Assembly: GCF_003688285.1 (NCBI RefSeq)
Contig: NZ_RCNT01000011.1
Coordinates: forward strand, 1 to 64,000
Source: Rhodophyticola porphyridii
GTDB lineage: Bacteria; Pseudomonadota; Alphaproteobacteria; Rhodobacterales; Rhodobacteraceae
Direction: 5' to 3'
Length of the DNA: 64,000 nt
The notes below the pieces were generated by a model. It saw only the letters and a list, made by a program, of their open reading frames with translations. It searched no databases and was not told where the DNA came from. Of this stretch, positions 46,187-54,350 are shown piece after piece (position 1 is the stretch's first letter; each line of letters opens with the position of its first letter). The position numbers and the translations under genes were made by a program.

Positions 46187-47613
46187 TGATCTGCCCTTCC
46201 GTTGAAGATCGTATCCTGATGGGTCCGCGCCGTGCTGCGCAGATCCTCGACCCAGAAGCGGAACTCCGTCCGCTCGCTGGTGGCCGGCACCGACCCGACC
46301 GGTGCCGTGACATAGACCCTCTGCAGATGCGTTGTGTCGGCGGGCACATCGACGGTCAGTTCATCCGTGCCTTCCAGCGCAACCTCAAGGGGAACTTCCG
46401 AGGTGAGCGAGATGTCGAACGTGCTGTCGTCATGGCTCATGTTCCGGATGCGGATGTCATAGGTGTTGCGGATCGACCCGTCACTCATCGTCACGAATTG
46501 CGGATTGCGCACCGGGGCGACGGTCACGTCGATTTCGGAGCGGATGAACAGCATCACCACCAGGGCGACACCGATCGCCGACCACAGCACGGTGTAGAGG
46601 ATCGTGCGCGGCCGGAAGATGTGCTTCCAGATGGAAACCTTCTGGTTGCCCGCCCGCTCATTGGCCTCGTCGGTCAGCGCCATATAGTCGATCAGCCCGC
46701 GGGGTTTGCCGATCTTGTCCATGATGTCGTCGCAGGCATCGATGCACAGCGCGCAGGTGATGCATTCCATCTGCTGGCCGTCGCGGATATCGATCCCCAC
46801 CGGGCAAACATTCACGCACGCATTGCAGTCGATGCAATCGCCAAGCAGCTCCGCGCCTTCTGCCTTGCGATGCTTGCCGCGCGGCTCCCCTCGCCAGTCG
46901 CGATAGGCCACGGTGATAGTGTGTTCGTCCATCATCGCCGCCTGAATACGGGGCCATGGGCACATGTAGATGCAGACCTGTTCGCGCATGAACCCGCCGA
47001 AGACAAAGGTCGTCGCGGTCAGGATCGCGATGGTCGTGTAAGCGATGGGATGGGCCTGAAGCGTCACCAGATCGACCAGCAATGTGGGCGCATCGGCGAA
47101 ATAGAAGACCCAGGCGCCGCCGGTCGCCACCGCGATGGCCAGCCAGACGAGATATTTGGTGAGCCTCAGCCGGACCTTCTTGAAGTCCCACTCGGCCTTC
47201 CAGAGCCGCAGGCGCGCGTTGCGGTCGCCTTCTATCCAGCGCTCGACGGTGAAAAACAGATCCGTCCAGACGGTTTGCGGGCAGGTATAGCCGCACCAGA
47301 CCCGGCCAAGCGCGGAGGTGAAGAGAAACAGGCCAAGCCCCGCCATGATCAGAAGGCCCGCCACGAAATAGAACTCATGGGGCCAGATCTCGATCCAGAA
47401 GAAAAAGAACCGCCGGTTCGCCATATCGATCAGCACCGCCTGATCCGGCAGCGAAGGGCCGCGATCCCAGCGGATCCATGGGGTCAGATAATAGATCCCC
47501 AAGGTGACGATCATGATGATCCATTTGAGATTGCGGAATGGTCCCGAAACCCGCTTCGGGAACACAGGTTCGCGGGCAGCGTAGAGCTTCTGCGGCTCTT
47601 CCGTAGCACTCAT
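46183..47613 (-). CDS. ccoG: Cytochrome c oxidase accessory protein CcoG (RdxA/FixG)
   Basis: A 476-residue membrane iron-sulphur protein, known as a Cu(II) reductase in cbb3 assembly. Helices in the first half carry GRVWCGYTCPQ and a CxxxC (CIYMC); two [4Fe-4S] motifs follow, Cys260/263/266/270 and Cys284/287/290/294; the C-terminal third is an Ig-like periplasmic domain. An FNR box lies 72-85 bp upstream of the start, so the ccoGHIS set has its own oxygen-controlled promoter. Confidence 0.96.
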   Translation of the reverse strand: MSATEEPQKLYAAREPVFPKRVSGPFRNLKWIIMIVTLGIYYLTPWIRWDRGPSLPDQAVLIDMANRRFFFFWIEIWPHEFYFVAGLLIMAGLGLFLFTSALGRVWCGYTCPQTVWTDLFFTVERWIEGDRNARLRLWKAEWDFKKVRLRLTKYLVWLAIAVATGGAWVFYFADAPTLLVDLVTLQAHPIAYTTIAILTATTFVFGGFMREQVCIYMCPWPRIQAAMMDEHTITVAYRDWRGEPRGKHRKAEGAELLGDCIDCNACVNVCPVGIDIRDGQQMECITCALCIDACDDIMDKIGKPRGLIDYMALTDEANERAGNQKVSIWKHIFRPRTILYTVLWSAIGVALVVMLFIRSEIDVTVAPVRNPQFVTMSDGSIRNTYDIRIRNMSHDDSTFDISLTSEVPLEVALEGTDELTVDVPADTTHLQRVYVTAPVGSVPATSERTEFRFWVEDLRSTARTHQDTIFNGRADQ

Positions 47614-47684
47614 GACGGGAATCGCTCCTAGGTTGTGTGGGTCCTGCGCATCTTCGGTTCTAGGGTCTGACTGGCGCAGGCTCC

Positions 47685-47698
47685 TTGACGTGGATCAA
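47685..47698 (-). promoter_or_regulatory. FNR/FnrL box upstream of ccoG
   Basis: TTGACGTGGATCAA matches the FNR consensus TTGAT-N4-ATCAA at nine of ten positions. It is centred about 78 bp before the ccoG start codon, which fits class II activation with a leader of about 37 nt. Confidence 0.8.
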
Positions 47699-48045
47699 AC
47701 CCTGATCTTCATTTAGTTGACCCGGCCAACAGATCATCTGTGGCAAAGGGTCCAAACGCTGCGACGAATGCGCCTATCCGCATTGAACCCAGCGCCCGGA
47801 TCCGCGCCCAGCCCGTTGATCTGGCTGGGAAAACCCAAGCTTGATGCAACATCTTCGCAACATATGGCCCGTCCCATCGTCTACAATCGGGTGACATGCC
47901 GCACCACTGGCAGAGCGGGCCAGGCGATGGCGCCTCGCTCGGTCATTCCCGGGCGCATGTCCATGGCGCAGGCCACACCCATCATTGTTCCGAAATCTCG
48001 GCCGGGACAGGCGGAACCCTGACGCGATATACACCAATGCGGAAA

Positions 48046-48065
48046 CCGGCCCTTACCGGGGCCGG
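48046..48065. repeat. Hairpin downstream of ccoP
   Basis: CCGGCCC (48046-48052) and GGGCCGG (48059-48065) make a 7-bp GC-only stem with a 6-nt loop. No T-run follows on either strand. Confidence 0.5.
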
Positions 48066-48102
48066 ATATCTGTCGGAACGCTGTACCGGGTGGAGGTAAG
48101 TG

Positions 48103-48149
48103 GGCACCGGTCCTGTAGGAAACGCGCGAACAGGACCAGGACCGGTGCC
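48103..48149 (-). repeat. Long inverted repeat with two alternative hairpins after ccoP
   Basis: GGCACCGGTCCT (48103-48114) pairs perfectly with AGGACCGGTGCC (48138-48149). The overlapping GGTCCTGT (48109-48116) also pairs perfectly with ACAGGACC (48130-48137). The two helices share bases and exclude each other. It lies 46-92 bp beyond the ccoP stop, in the 3' untranslated region. Confidence 0.75.
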
Positions 48150-48194
48150 AATCCGGCGGCCGGGAGGGGCCACCGGATATCTTGAGGATGGCGT

Positions 48195-49109
48195 CTACTC
48201 GCCGCCACCCAGAGAGTGGACATAAACCGAAACCGCGCGCACTTCGGCTTCGCTCAGACGGCCCGCTTCAGAGGCATCCGCAGACCATGGCGGCATCACG
48301 CCGAACCGCGAGTAGCGCACTGTGTACTCGATCGCCTCTTCCGAGCCGCCGTAAAGCCAGATCGCGTCGGTCAGGTTCGGTGCGCCGAGGAACTGATCCC
48401 CCGAGCCATCGTCCATATGGCAGGAGGCGCAGTTGTTCAGATACACGTCCTCGCCAGCGGCCGCCAAAGTCGCATCGGCCTCCTGCCCTGAGATATTGCG
48501 CACATATTGCACGACGCTTGCGATCTCTTCATCGGTCAGGATCTCGTCAAAGGCCGTCATCTCGGAGTACCGCGCATCGAGGTCGTCCTCATTCCGGATC
48601 CCGTGAGAGATCGTGAAATGAATGTCGTCGATCGTGCCGCCCCAGAGCCAGTCATCATCCAGCAGGTTCGGATAGCCGGAGGCCTGAACCCCCGCCGCAC
48701 CCGATCCGTGACATTGCGAACACCATGTGGCGAAGATCGCCGCGCCGCCCTGGATGGCATAGCTGTAGAGATCGGGGTTGGCGTCCGGCGTGATCTCCGA
48801 CAGTTCCACCTCTGCGATCCGGGCAAGGATCGGGGCATTCATCTCTTCGAAGGTCTGAATGTCCTCCTGCACCTCGGCCCGGGTGGAGTAGCCCAGCAAC
48901 CCGGGCGTCGCCCCCTGGATCAGCGGCCATGCCGGATAGGCGATCGTATAGCCGATACCCCAGATGATCGTGGCGTAGAAAGTCCACAGCCACCACCGTG
49001 GCATCGGGTTGTTGAACTCCTTGATACCGTCCCAGATATGCCCTGTGGTTTCGGGGTCACCCTCCTGCAGGATCTGCTCTTCGGGGTGCTTGGTTTTGTC
49101 GTCGGTCAT
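48195..49109 (-). CDS. ccoP: cbb3 oxidase subunit III (CcoP), dihaem cytochrome c
   Basis: A 304-residue subunit with one membrane helix (about 40-58) and two periplasmic cytochrome c domains; haem sites are CSQCH (130-134) and CASCH (227-231). It passes electrons from cytochrome c to CcoO and CcoN. The start overlaps the ccoQ stop. It is the last gene of ccoNOQP. Confidence 0.97.
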   Translation of the reverse strand: MTDDKTKHPEEQILQEGDPETTGHIWDGIKEFNNPMPRWWLWTFYATIIWGIGYTIAYPAWPLIQGATPGLLGYSTRAEVQEDIQTFEEMNAPILARIAEVELSEITPDANPDLYSYAIQGGAAIFATWCSQCHGSGAAGVQASGYPNLLDDDWLWGGTIDDIHFTISHGIRNEDDLDARYSEMTAFDEILTDEEIASVVQYVRNISGQEADATLAAAGEDVYLNNCASCHMDDGSGDQFLGAPNLTDAIWLYGGSEEAIEYTVRYSRFGVMPPWSADASEAGRLSEAEVRAVSVYVHSLGGGE

Positions 49110-49318
49110 TGCCGCGCCTCCTTGATCTGGGCGGGAGCAGCGTTGTCATCCGCTGCCGGCTTGTCGTCATGTCGAAACGGGATATTCGCGGTGTCGCGAT
49201 GCACTTTCCGGCTGCCTGGCCGGAGCGCGAACAGGATCACGGCCACAAAGGAGGCAAACAGAAACACACCTCCCCAACTGCCTGCGAAAACCCGCATGAT
49301 GGTATAGCTGTCTTCCAT
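49106..49318 (-). CDS. ccoQ: cbb3 oxidase subunit CcoQ
   Basis: A 70-residue protein with a single membrane helix (GGVFLFASFVAVILFAL) followed by RPGSRKVHRDTANIPFR, the CcoQ/FixQ pattern. It stabilises the oxidase. It lies 13 bp after ccoO and overlaps ccoP. Confidence 0.94.
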   Translation of the reverse strand: MEDSYTIMRVFAGSWGGVFLFASFVAVILFALRPGSRKVHRDTANIPFRHDDKPAADDNAAPAQIKEARQ

Positions 49319-49331
49319 CCCAGGCGCCCCC

Positions 49332-50054
49332 TTACCGGCTCTCGTCGGGCGTGAAGGTCGAGAAATCGACCAGCGTGCCCAACATCTGCAGATAGGCGAT
49401 CAGCGCATCCATCTCGGTGACTTCCGGCTGTCCGTCGAAATCGCGCTGCTGCGCCCCCGGGTACCGCTCCACGACGCCGCTATCACCGAAATCGGTTGCC
49501 TGCTGGACGAAATCCAGCTCCGCATTCTCGATCATCTCATCGGTATAGGGCACCCCGACGAACCGATGGGTTTCCATCAGATCGGCGATATAGGTGGGCC
49601 GCAAAACGTTGTCCGCAAGGAAGGCGTAGGGCGGCATCACCGATTCTGGCACCACCGATTGCGGATCGGTGAAGTGGTCCACATGCCATTCGTCCGAATA
49701 GCGGCCACCCACGCGGGCCAGATCGGGTCCGGTCCGCTTGGAGCCCCACTGGAACGGATGGTCATACTGCGACTCCGCTGCCAGTGAGTAATGACCATAC
49801 CGCTCCACCTCGTCCCGCATCGGCCGGATCATCTGGGAGTGGCACACATAGCACCCCTCCCGGATGTAGATTTCCCGGCCCGCCAGTTCGAGGGGGGAGT
49901 AGGGACGCATCCCCTCCACATCCTCGATCGTGTTCTCAAGATAGAACAGCGGGGCGATTTCCACGATGCCGCCGATGGTCACGACCAGAAAGCTGAGCGT
50001 CAGCAGAAGGGTCGCGTTGGTTTCAATCTTCTTGTGTCCGTCAAGAGCTGCCAT
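49332..50054 (-). CDS. ccoO: cbb3 oxidase subunit II (CcoO), monohaem cytochrome c
   Basis: A 240-residue subunit: an N-terminal helix (about 14-34), the haem site CYVCH (68-72) in [14 protein letters not shown], and the conserved [14 protein letters not shown] block. It starts 13 bp after ccoN. Confidence 0.97.
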   Translation of the reverse strand: MAALDGHKKIETNATLLLTLSFLVVTIGGIVEIAPLFYLENTIEDVEGMRPYSPLELAGREIYIREGCYVCHSQMIRPMRDEVERYGHYSLAAESQYDHPFQWGSKRTGPDLARVGGRYSDEWHVDHFTDPQSVVPESVMPPYAFLADNVLRPTYIADLMETHRFVGVPYTDEMIENAELDFVQQATDFGDSGVVERYPGAQQRDFDGQPEVTEMDALIAYLQMLGTLVDFSTFTPDESR

Positions 50055-50067
50055 TGTCCGACCCTCC

Positions 50068-51672
50068 TTATTCAGCCGGAGCTGCGGCGGCGGGGGCGGC
50101 TGCCTTCGCAGGGCCTCGCGTCACAGTCATCCACAGGTTGTAGACCATGATCAGCGCACCGGTCAGGAACAGCGTCCCGCCCAGGCCACGGACCACGTAC
50201 ATCGGGAACTTGGCTTCGACCGTGTCGGCGAAGGAGTTCACGAGGAAGCCCTGCGCGTCGACTTCACGCCACATCAGGCCCTCCATGATCCCGGTCACCC
50301 ACATCGAGGCCGCGTAGAGCACAATACCGATGGTGGCGAGCCAGTAGTGCCAGCTGACCAGTCTGAGCGAATAGAGCCGCTCCCGGTTCCACAGTTTCGG
50401 GAACAGGTAGTAGAGCATCCCGAAGGTGATCATGCCGTTCCAGCCAAGCGCGCCGGAATGCACATGCCCGATCGTCCAGTCGGTGTAGTGCGACAGCGAG
50501 TTGACCGCGCGGATCGACATCATCGGGCCTTCGAAGGTCGACATGCCGTAGAACGCGACCGAGGTCACCATCATCCGCAGGATCGGGTCGGTCCGGAGCT
50601 TGTCCCAAGCGCCCGAAAGCGTCATCAGGCCGTTGATCATCCCACCCCAGCTGGGCATCCAGAGCACGACCGAGAACACCATGCCGAGCGTCGAGGCCCA
50701 GTCGGGCAGCGCGGTGTAGTGCAGGTGGTGCGGACCAGCCCAGATATACAGGAAGATCAGCGCCCAGAAGTGAATGATCGACAGCTTGTAGCTGTAGACC
50801 GGGCGTTCGGCCTGTTTCGGGATGAAATAGTACATCATCCCGAGGAAGCCTGCGGTCAGGAAGAAGCCCACCGCGTTATGGCCGTACCACCACTGGGTCA
50901 TCGCGCTCTGCACACCCGACATGACCGATACCGAGCGGGAGCCGAAGATCGAGACCGGCACCGCCAAGTTGTTGACCACATGCAGCATCGCCACGGTGAC
51001 GATGAAGCTGAGAAGGAACCAGTTGGCCACGTAGATATGCGGCTCTTTACGCTTCAGGAGCGTGCCGAGGAACACCGCGAGGAAGGCCACCCAGACAATC
51101 GTCAGCCACAGGTCCACATACCATTCGGGTTCCGCATATTCGAGGCCTTGCGTGCCCCCAAGCACATAGCCTGTCGCGGCCAGCACAATGAAGAACTGGT
51201 ATCCCCAGAAGACGAACCATGTCAGTCCGCCCCCCCACATCCGCGCGGCGGAGGTCCGCTGCACAATGTAGAAGGACGCCGCCAGAAGCGCGTTGCCCCC
51301 GAAGGCGAAGATCACTGCCGATGTATGCAACGGGCGCAAGCGCCCAAAATTGCCGTAGCCTTGGGTCCACTCGAAGTTGAGCTGCGGAAAGGCCAGCTGG
51401 AAGGCAATGACCACCCCCACCAGAAACCCGACGCATCCCCAGAATGCTGTGGCAATCGCGGCGGCGCGCACTGGCCCGTCCATGTATTCATGGGTTGGCA
51501 CCGGCACCACAGGTTCACCGGTACGGCGGAGTTGCCAGATAAATAATCCCGCCGCCGTGACCATTACCAGGATCATATGGACCATATAGACCATATCCCG
51601 GGCGTAGCTGGCCGCGATGGCCGCGCACAGCGCGACCAGGCCAAGGATCAACAGCTTTACGTAATCAAGCAT
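50068..51672 (-). CDS. ccoN: cbb3 oxidase catalytic subunit I (CcoN)
   Basis: A 534-residue haem-copper oxidase subunit with about 12 helices. Histidine ligands are visible in [36 protein letters not shown] and [16 protein letters not shown]. It reduces oxygen to water with high affinity and pumps protons, allowing respiration at low oxygen. Two FNR boxes lie upstream in the region shared with the divergent universal stress gene. Confidence 0.98.
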   Translation of the reverse strand: MLDYVKLLILGLVALCAAIAASYARDMVYMVHMILVMVTAAGLFIWQLRRTGEPVVPVPTHEYMDGPVRAAAIATAFWGCVGFLVGVVIAFQLAFPQLNFEWTQGYGNFGRLRPLHTSAVIFAFGGNALLAASFYIVQRTSAARMWGGGLTWFVFWGYQFFIVLAATGYVLGGTQGLEYAEPEWYVDLWLTIVWVAFLAVFLGTLLKRKEPHIYVANWFLLSFIVTVAMLHVVNNLAVPVSIFGSRSVSVMSGVQSAMTQWWYGHNAVGFFLTAGFLGMMYYFIPKQAERPVYSYKLSIIHFWALIFLYIWAGPHHLHYTALPDWASTLGMVFSVVLWMPSWGGMINGLMTLSGAWDKLRTDPILRMMVTSVAFYGMSTFEGPMMSIRAVNSLSHYTDWTIGHVHSGALGWNGMITFGMLYYLFPKLWNRERLYSLRLVSWHYWLATIGIVLYAASMWVTGIMEGLMWREVDAQGFLVNSFADTVEAKFPMYVVRGLGGTLFLTGALIMVYNLWMTVTRGPAKAAAPAAAAPAE

Positions 51673-51771
51673 AGATCGTCCCTTCGTCTTTCACCGGTTT
51701 GTTCGACTCACATCGAGCCGTCCGGACTTGTTCCATCTGACCCCACATCGCGCAGGTGGCGCATTGCGGCC

Positions 51772-51785
51772 TTGATCCATGTCAA
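51772..51785 (-). promoter_or_regulatory. FNR/FnrL box, ccoN-proximal
   Basis: TTGATCCATGTCAA matches TTGAT-N4-ATCAA at nine of ten positions and is centred about 107 bp before the ccoN start codon. It probably activates ccoNOQP at low oxygen. Confidence 0.8.
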
Positions 51786-51803
51786 ACCTGCCCCGCGATT
51801 GTG

Positions 51804-51817
51804 TTGACGCAGGTCAA
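51804..51817 (+). promoter_or_regulatory. FNR/FnrL box, usp-proximal
   Basis: TTGACGCAGGTCAA matches the FNR consensus at eight of ten positions. It is centred about 65 bp before the universal stress protein start and 32 bp from the ccoN box. Confidence 0.75.
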
Positions 51818-51875
51818 AGCGCGACGAAGCGTCCCGGTCTAGACCGGAAAAAGCTTGCAACTGAGGAGGTTCAAC

Positions 51876-52715
51876 ATGGCCTACAAAAGCATATTGACGG
51901 TTCTGACCGACACGGATGAAGTTGGCCCGGTGCTGGAGGCCATCCTGCCGTTCGCGCGGGCCGAAGAGGCGCATCTGGATGTGCTCTGCATGGGTGTCGA
52001 TCGTACGCAAACCGGCTATTACTTCGCCGGCGCCACCGCCCTCATGCATGACGAGACCCTGGCCCAGGCGCAGGCCCTGGCAACGCAGATCGAAACCGGG
52101 GCCCGTACCCTGCTTGAGCGGACGGATATCTCCTGGGGGATCGAGGCGCTGGTGACCCAGACCGCCAGCGTGGCCGGTATCGTGGCGCGCCGCGCGCGCT
52201 TCTCCGATCTTGTGGTGCTGCCCAAACCCTATGGCGAGAACCAGGCCTCGGATGCACCGGTCGTGGTCGAGGCCGCGATGTTCCAGGGTCAGGCCCCGGC
52301 GATCGTGCTGCCCGGCGGTGTTCCGGTCAAGGAGGCCCTCGATCGGATCGTGGTGGCCTGGAACGAGTCCGCCGAGGCGCTCTGTGCAGTGCGCGCCGCG
52401 CTGCCACTGTTGAAGGCCGCAAAACTGGTCAACATCCTCATCATCGACCCGCAGCGGCACGCCGCCGAAGTGTCCGATCCAGGAGCAGAGCTTAGCAAGA
52501 TGCTCAGCCGCCATGGTGTGGAGGTGGAGGTTTCCATCGTGGCCCAGACCCTGCCGCGCGTTTCCGACGTTATCAACCGGCATATCCAGGACCAGAATGC
52601 CGACCTCTTGGTCATGGGGGCCTATGGTCATTCCCGTTTCCGGGAGGCGATCCTTGGCGGGGCGACCCGCAACCTTCTGGAAAACGCCGTAGTACCGGTT
52701 CTGATGGCGCATTGA
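51876..52715 (+). CDS. Universal stress protein, UspA family
   Basis: A 279-residue protein of two tandem Usp-like halves; the second ends in the ATP-binding pattern GAYGHSRFREAILGGATRNLL. AGGAGG (51864-51869) precedes ATG 51876. Divergent transcription from ccoN with its own FNR box implies induction at low oxygen, as for usp genes beside cco clusters elsewhere. The exact function is unknown. Confidence 0.93.
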   Translation: MAYKSILTVLTDTDEVGPVLEAILPFARAEEAHLDVLCMGVDRTQTGYYFAGATALMHDETLAQAQALATQIETGARTLLERTDISWGIEALVTQTASVAGIVARRARFSDLVVLPKPYGENQASDAPVVVEAAMFQGQAPAIVLPGGVPVKEALDRIVVAWNESAEALCAVRAALPLLKAAKLVNILIIDPQRHAAEVSDPGAELSKMLSRHGVEVEVSIVAQTLPRVSDVINRHIQDQNADLLVMGAYGHSRFREAILGGATRNLLENAVVPVLMAH

Positions 52716-52884
52716 AGGCCTGAACCGTCTGGACAGGGAGAAGGTCGACCGCCGGTCCCCGCATCTACGCGGACCGGCGGCGCCTCCGGCTTGCCCTTTC
52801 GCCTCAGCAATCCCTGCCGCATGCTCTGCATGGCCTCCATGACAAGACTTGCTTCTGATCCCCATCGGTCTGAAAAACACCAAA

Positions 52885-53680
52885 GTGGCAAAACTCGCGA
52901 TCATTCTCACAAGGGTTCGCCGATTGGTAACATGCCCTGATCGCGGGAACCGACCGGCCGTTCTACGGGCTTGATGTGGAATTTCTTCGCGCCCACGACC
53001 GGCGAAATCCGGTCGCAACGCGGTTGAAGGCGCGTGTTTCGCACGACCTTTCTGCGCTGGCAGGATGGACCCCGGATGCCGTAATCTTCATAGGCGCCAC
53101 AATCTGGGAGATCGGTCAGGCACCCGACATGAGCGATCCGCTGAGGGTCCAGCACGCGCGCAGCGCCGTCGGCGCGGATATATGTGGCGGTACACTGGCT
53201 ATTGCCCGCGCAGGATTGCTCGACACGCTGCGCCACAGCTCTAACGACACCGGTTCCCTCACCCGGAATGCCCAGGACTATGCAGGCTCCGCGCTCTATG
53301 CCGTCACACCCGCCACTCTTCCAGAAGATCGCGTGATCACCGCACCCGGCACGGCACCGGGCAGCTTCACGGCTGAGGTGTTCAAAAAGGTGGATGTGGA
53401 CCCGGACAAGGTGGCGCAGTTCAAAACGGCTATGGCCGCAGAACACGCCCAGGTTCACGTCGTTATCTTGCCTGGTGGATCAGAACGTCACCTGCCCGCC
53501 GCCGCCAGCAGCGGAGGCTGTCAGACCAGCATCCCGCCATCCGCATCGTCTCCGGTCTCGTCCATCAACAGGTCGAAATCGGGGATAGTGATGTGGCGTT
53601 TGCCCTCAAGGCGGATCACGTCATCGCGTTTCAGCGCGGACATCTGGCGGCTGACCGTTTCCAATGTGAGACCCAGATAA
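52885..53680 (+). pseudogene. Broken DJ-1/PfpI family gene
   Basis: Remnants of a DJ-1/PfpI amidotransferase-like protein. From GTG 52885 one frame reads MAKLAIILT, then the homology jumps frame at about 52909-52912 and continues QGFADW-stop-HALIAGTDRPFYGLDVEFL. The TAA at 52928-52930 sits where relatives have Glu (one base from GAA). The rest is open and includes ADICGGTLAIARAGLLD, with the nucleophile-position Cys, and ITAPGTAPGSFTAEVFKK. The open frame runs on to 53680, antisense to the 3' end of fnrL, beyond the normal family end near 53460, so its own stop codon seems lost too. An ATG at 52976 could still make a truncated product. Confidence 0.8.
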
Positions 53681-54267
53681 TCGGCCATCGCTTCCCGTGT
53701 CAGCGGCAGATCGAACGAAACCTCTCCTTTTGACGGCAGGTCCTTCAGGCTGGCATCGCGCCGGGCGATGATCGACAGAAGGCTCGCGATCTTCTCGCGC
53801 GCGGTCTTGCGGCCCAGAAGCAGCATCCATTCCCGCGCCGCATCCAGTTCGTCCAGCGTCATTTCCAGAAGCCGCTGACTTATATTCGCATTCTCGGCGA
53901 TCAGCTTCTGGAAAGGCGCGCGGCGGAAACAGCACAGCATCACGTCGGTCGAGGCCACAACGTCATAGGGTGCGGTATCGCGATTCGGGCGGCCCAGAAA
54001 ATCGCTCGGCAGCAAGAGCCCCACCATCTGCCGCCGCCCATCCTCCATCGTCTGGGTCAGCGAGGCGACGCCTTCGATCACGGAAGCCACGAAATCCATC
54101 TTGTCGCCGGCCCAGACGACCGTCTGCCCGGCTTCGAATTTGCGGTAGTATTTTATGGACTCCAGATGCTCCAGCTCGTCGGTCTCGCACCGGGCGCAAA
54201 CCGCCCTGTGTCTGATCGGGCAGTCCGCACATTCCTGCTGCGGGATGGCCAGTTGGCGATTGGGCAT
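53521..54267 (-). CDS. fnrL: Crp/Fnr family oxygen-sensing regulator FnrL
   Basis: A 248-residue FNR-type regulator. N-terminal cysteines Cys13, Cys16, Cys24 and Cys27 and an internal CC pair (DVMLCCF) supply ligands for an oxygen-labile [4Fe-4S] cluster. The C-terminal helix-turn-helix reads TREAMADYLGLTLETVSRQ; E-xx-SR is the FNR recognition set for TTGAT-N4-ATCAA. I use ATG 54267, preceded by GGTGA; a GTG at 54276 is the alternative. An FNR box lies 36-49 bp upstream, so autoregulation is likely. Targets in this window include hemN, ccoN, usp and ccoG. Confidence 0.93.
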   Translation of the reverse strand: MPNRQLAIPQQECADCPIRHRAVCARCETDELEHLESIKYYRKFEAGQTVVWAGDKMDFVASVIEGVASLTQTMEDGRRQMVGLLLPSDFLGRPNRDTAPYDVVASTDVMLCCFRRAPFQKLIAENANISQRLLEMTLDELDAAREWMLLLGRKTAREKIASLLSIIARRDASLKDLPSKGEVSFDLPLTREAMADYLGLTLETVSRQMSALKRDDVIRLEGKRHITIPDFDLLMDETGDDADGGMLV

Positions 54268-54302
54268 GTTTATCACCGCAATAGGAGCAACAGTTGACTG
54301 TA

Positions 54303-54316
54303 TTGATCTCGATCAA
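54303..54316. promoter_or_regulatory. FNR/FnrL box between fnrL and hemN
   Basis: TTGATCTCGATCAA is a perfect match to TTGAT-N4-ATCAA. It is centred about 41 bp before the hemN ATG and 43 bp before the fnrL ATG, so one site may control both genes. Confidence 0.9.
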
Positions 54317-54350
54317 TTACAGCGGGGCGTTCGACTTTTAGGTTAACTTA

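Larger units (their letters stand above)
47614..48194. other. Non-coding 581 bp between ccoP and ccoG
   Basis: No convincing gene is seen on either strand. The part near ccoG contains an FNR box (47685-47698). The part after ccoP contains two strong hairpins (48046-48065 and 48103-48149) and a 10-bp direct repeat CCGGATATCT at 48062-48071 and 48173-48182. The middle (about 47710-48030) has no motif I can name. Confidence 0.65.

Noticed and set aside
46186-47631. 481-codon open frame antisense to ccoG
   Set aside because: Exactly covers ccoG in mirror; composition and lack of motifs mark it as a shadow.
49966-51546. 526-codon open frame antisense to ccoN
   Set aside because: Same reason; the minus strand encodes an unmistakable oxidase subunit.
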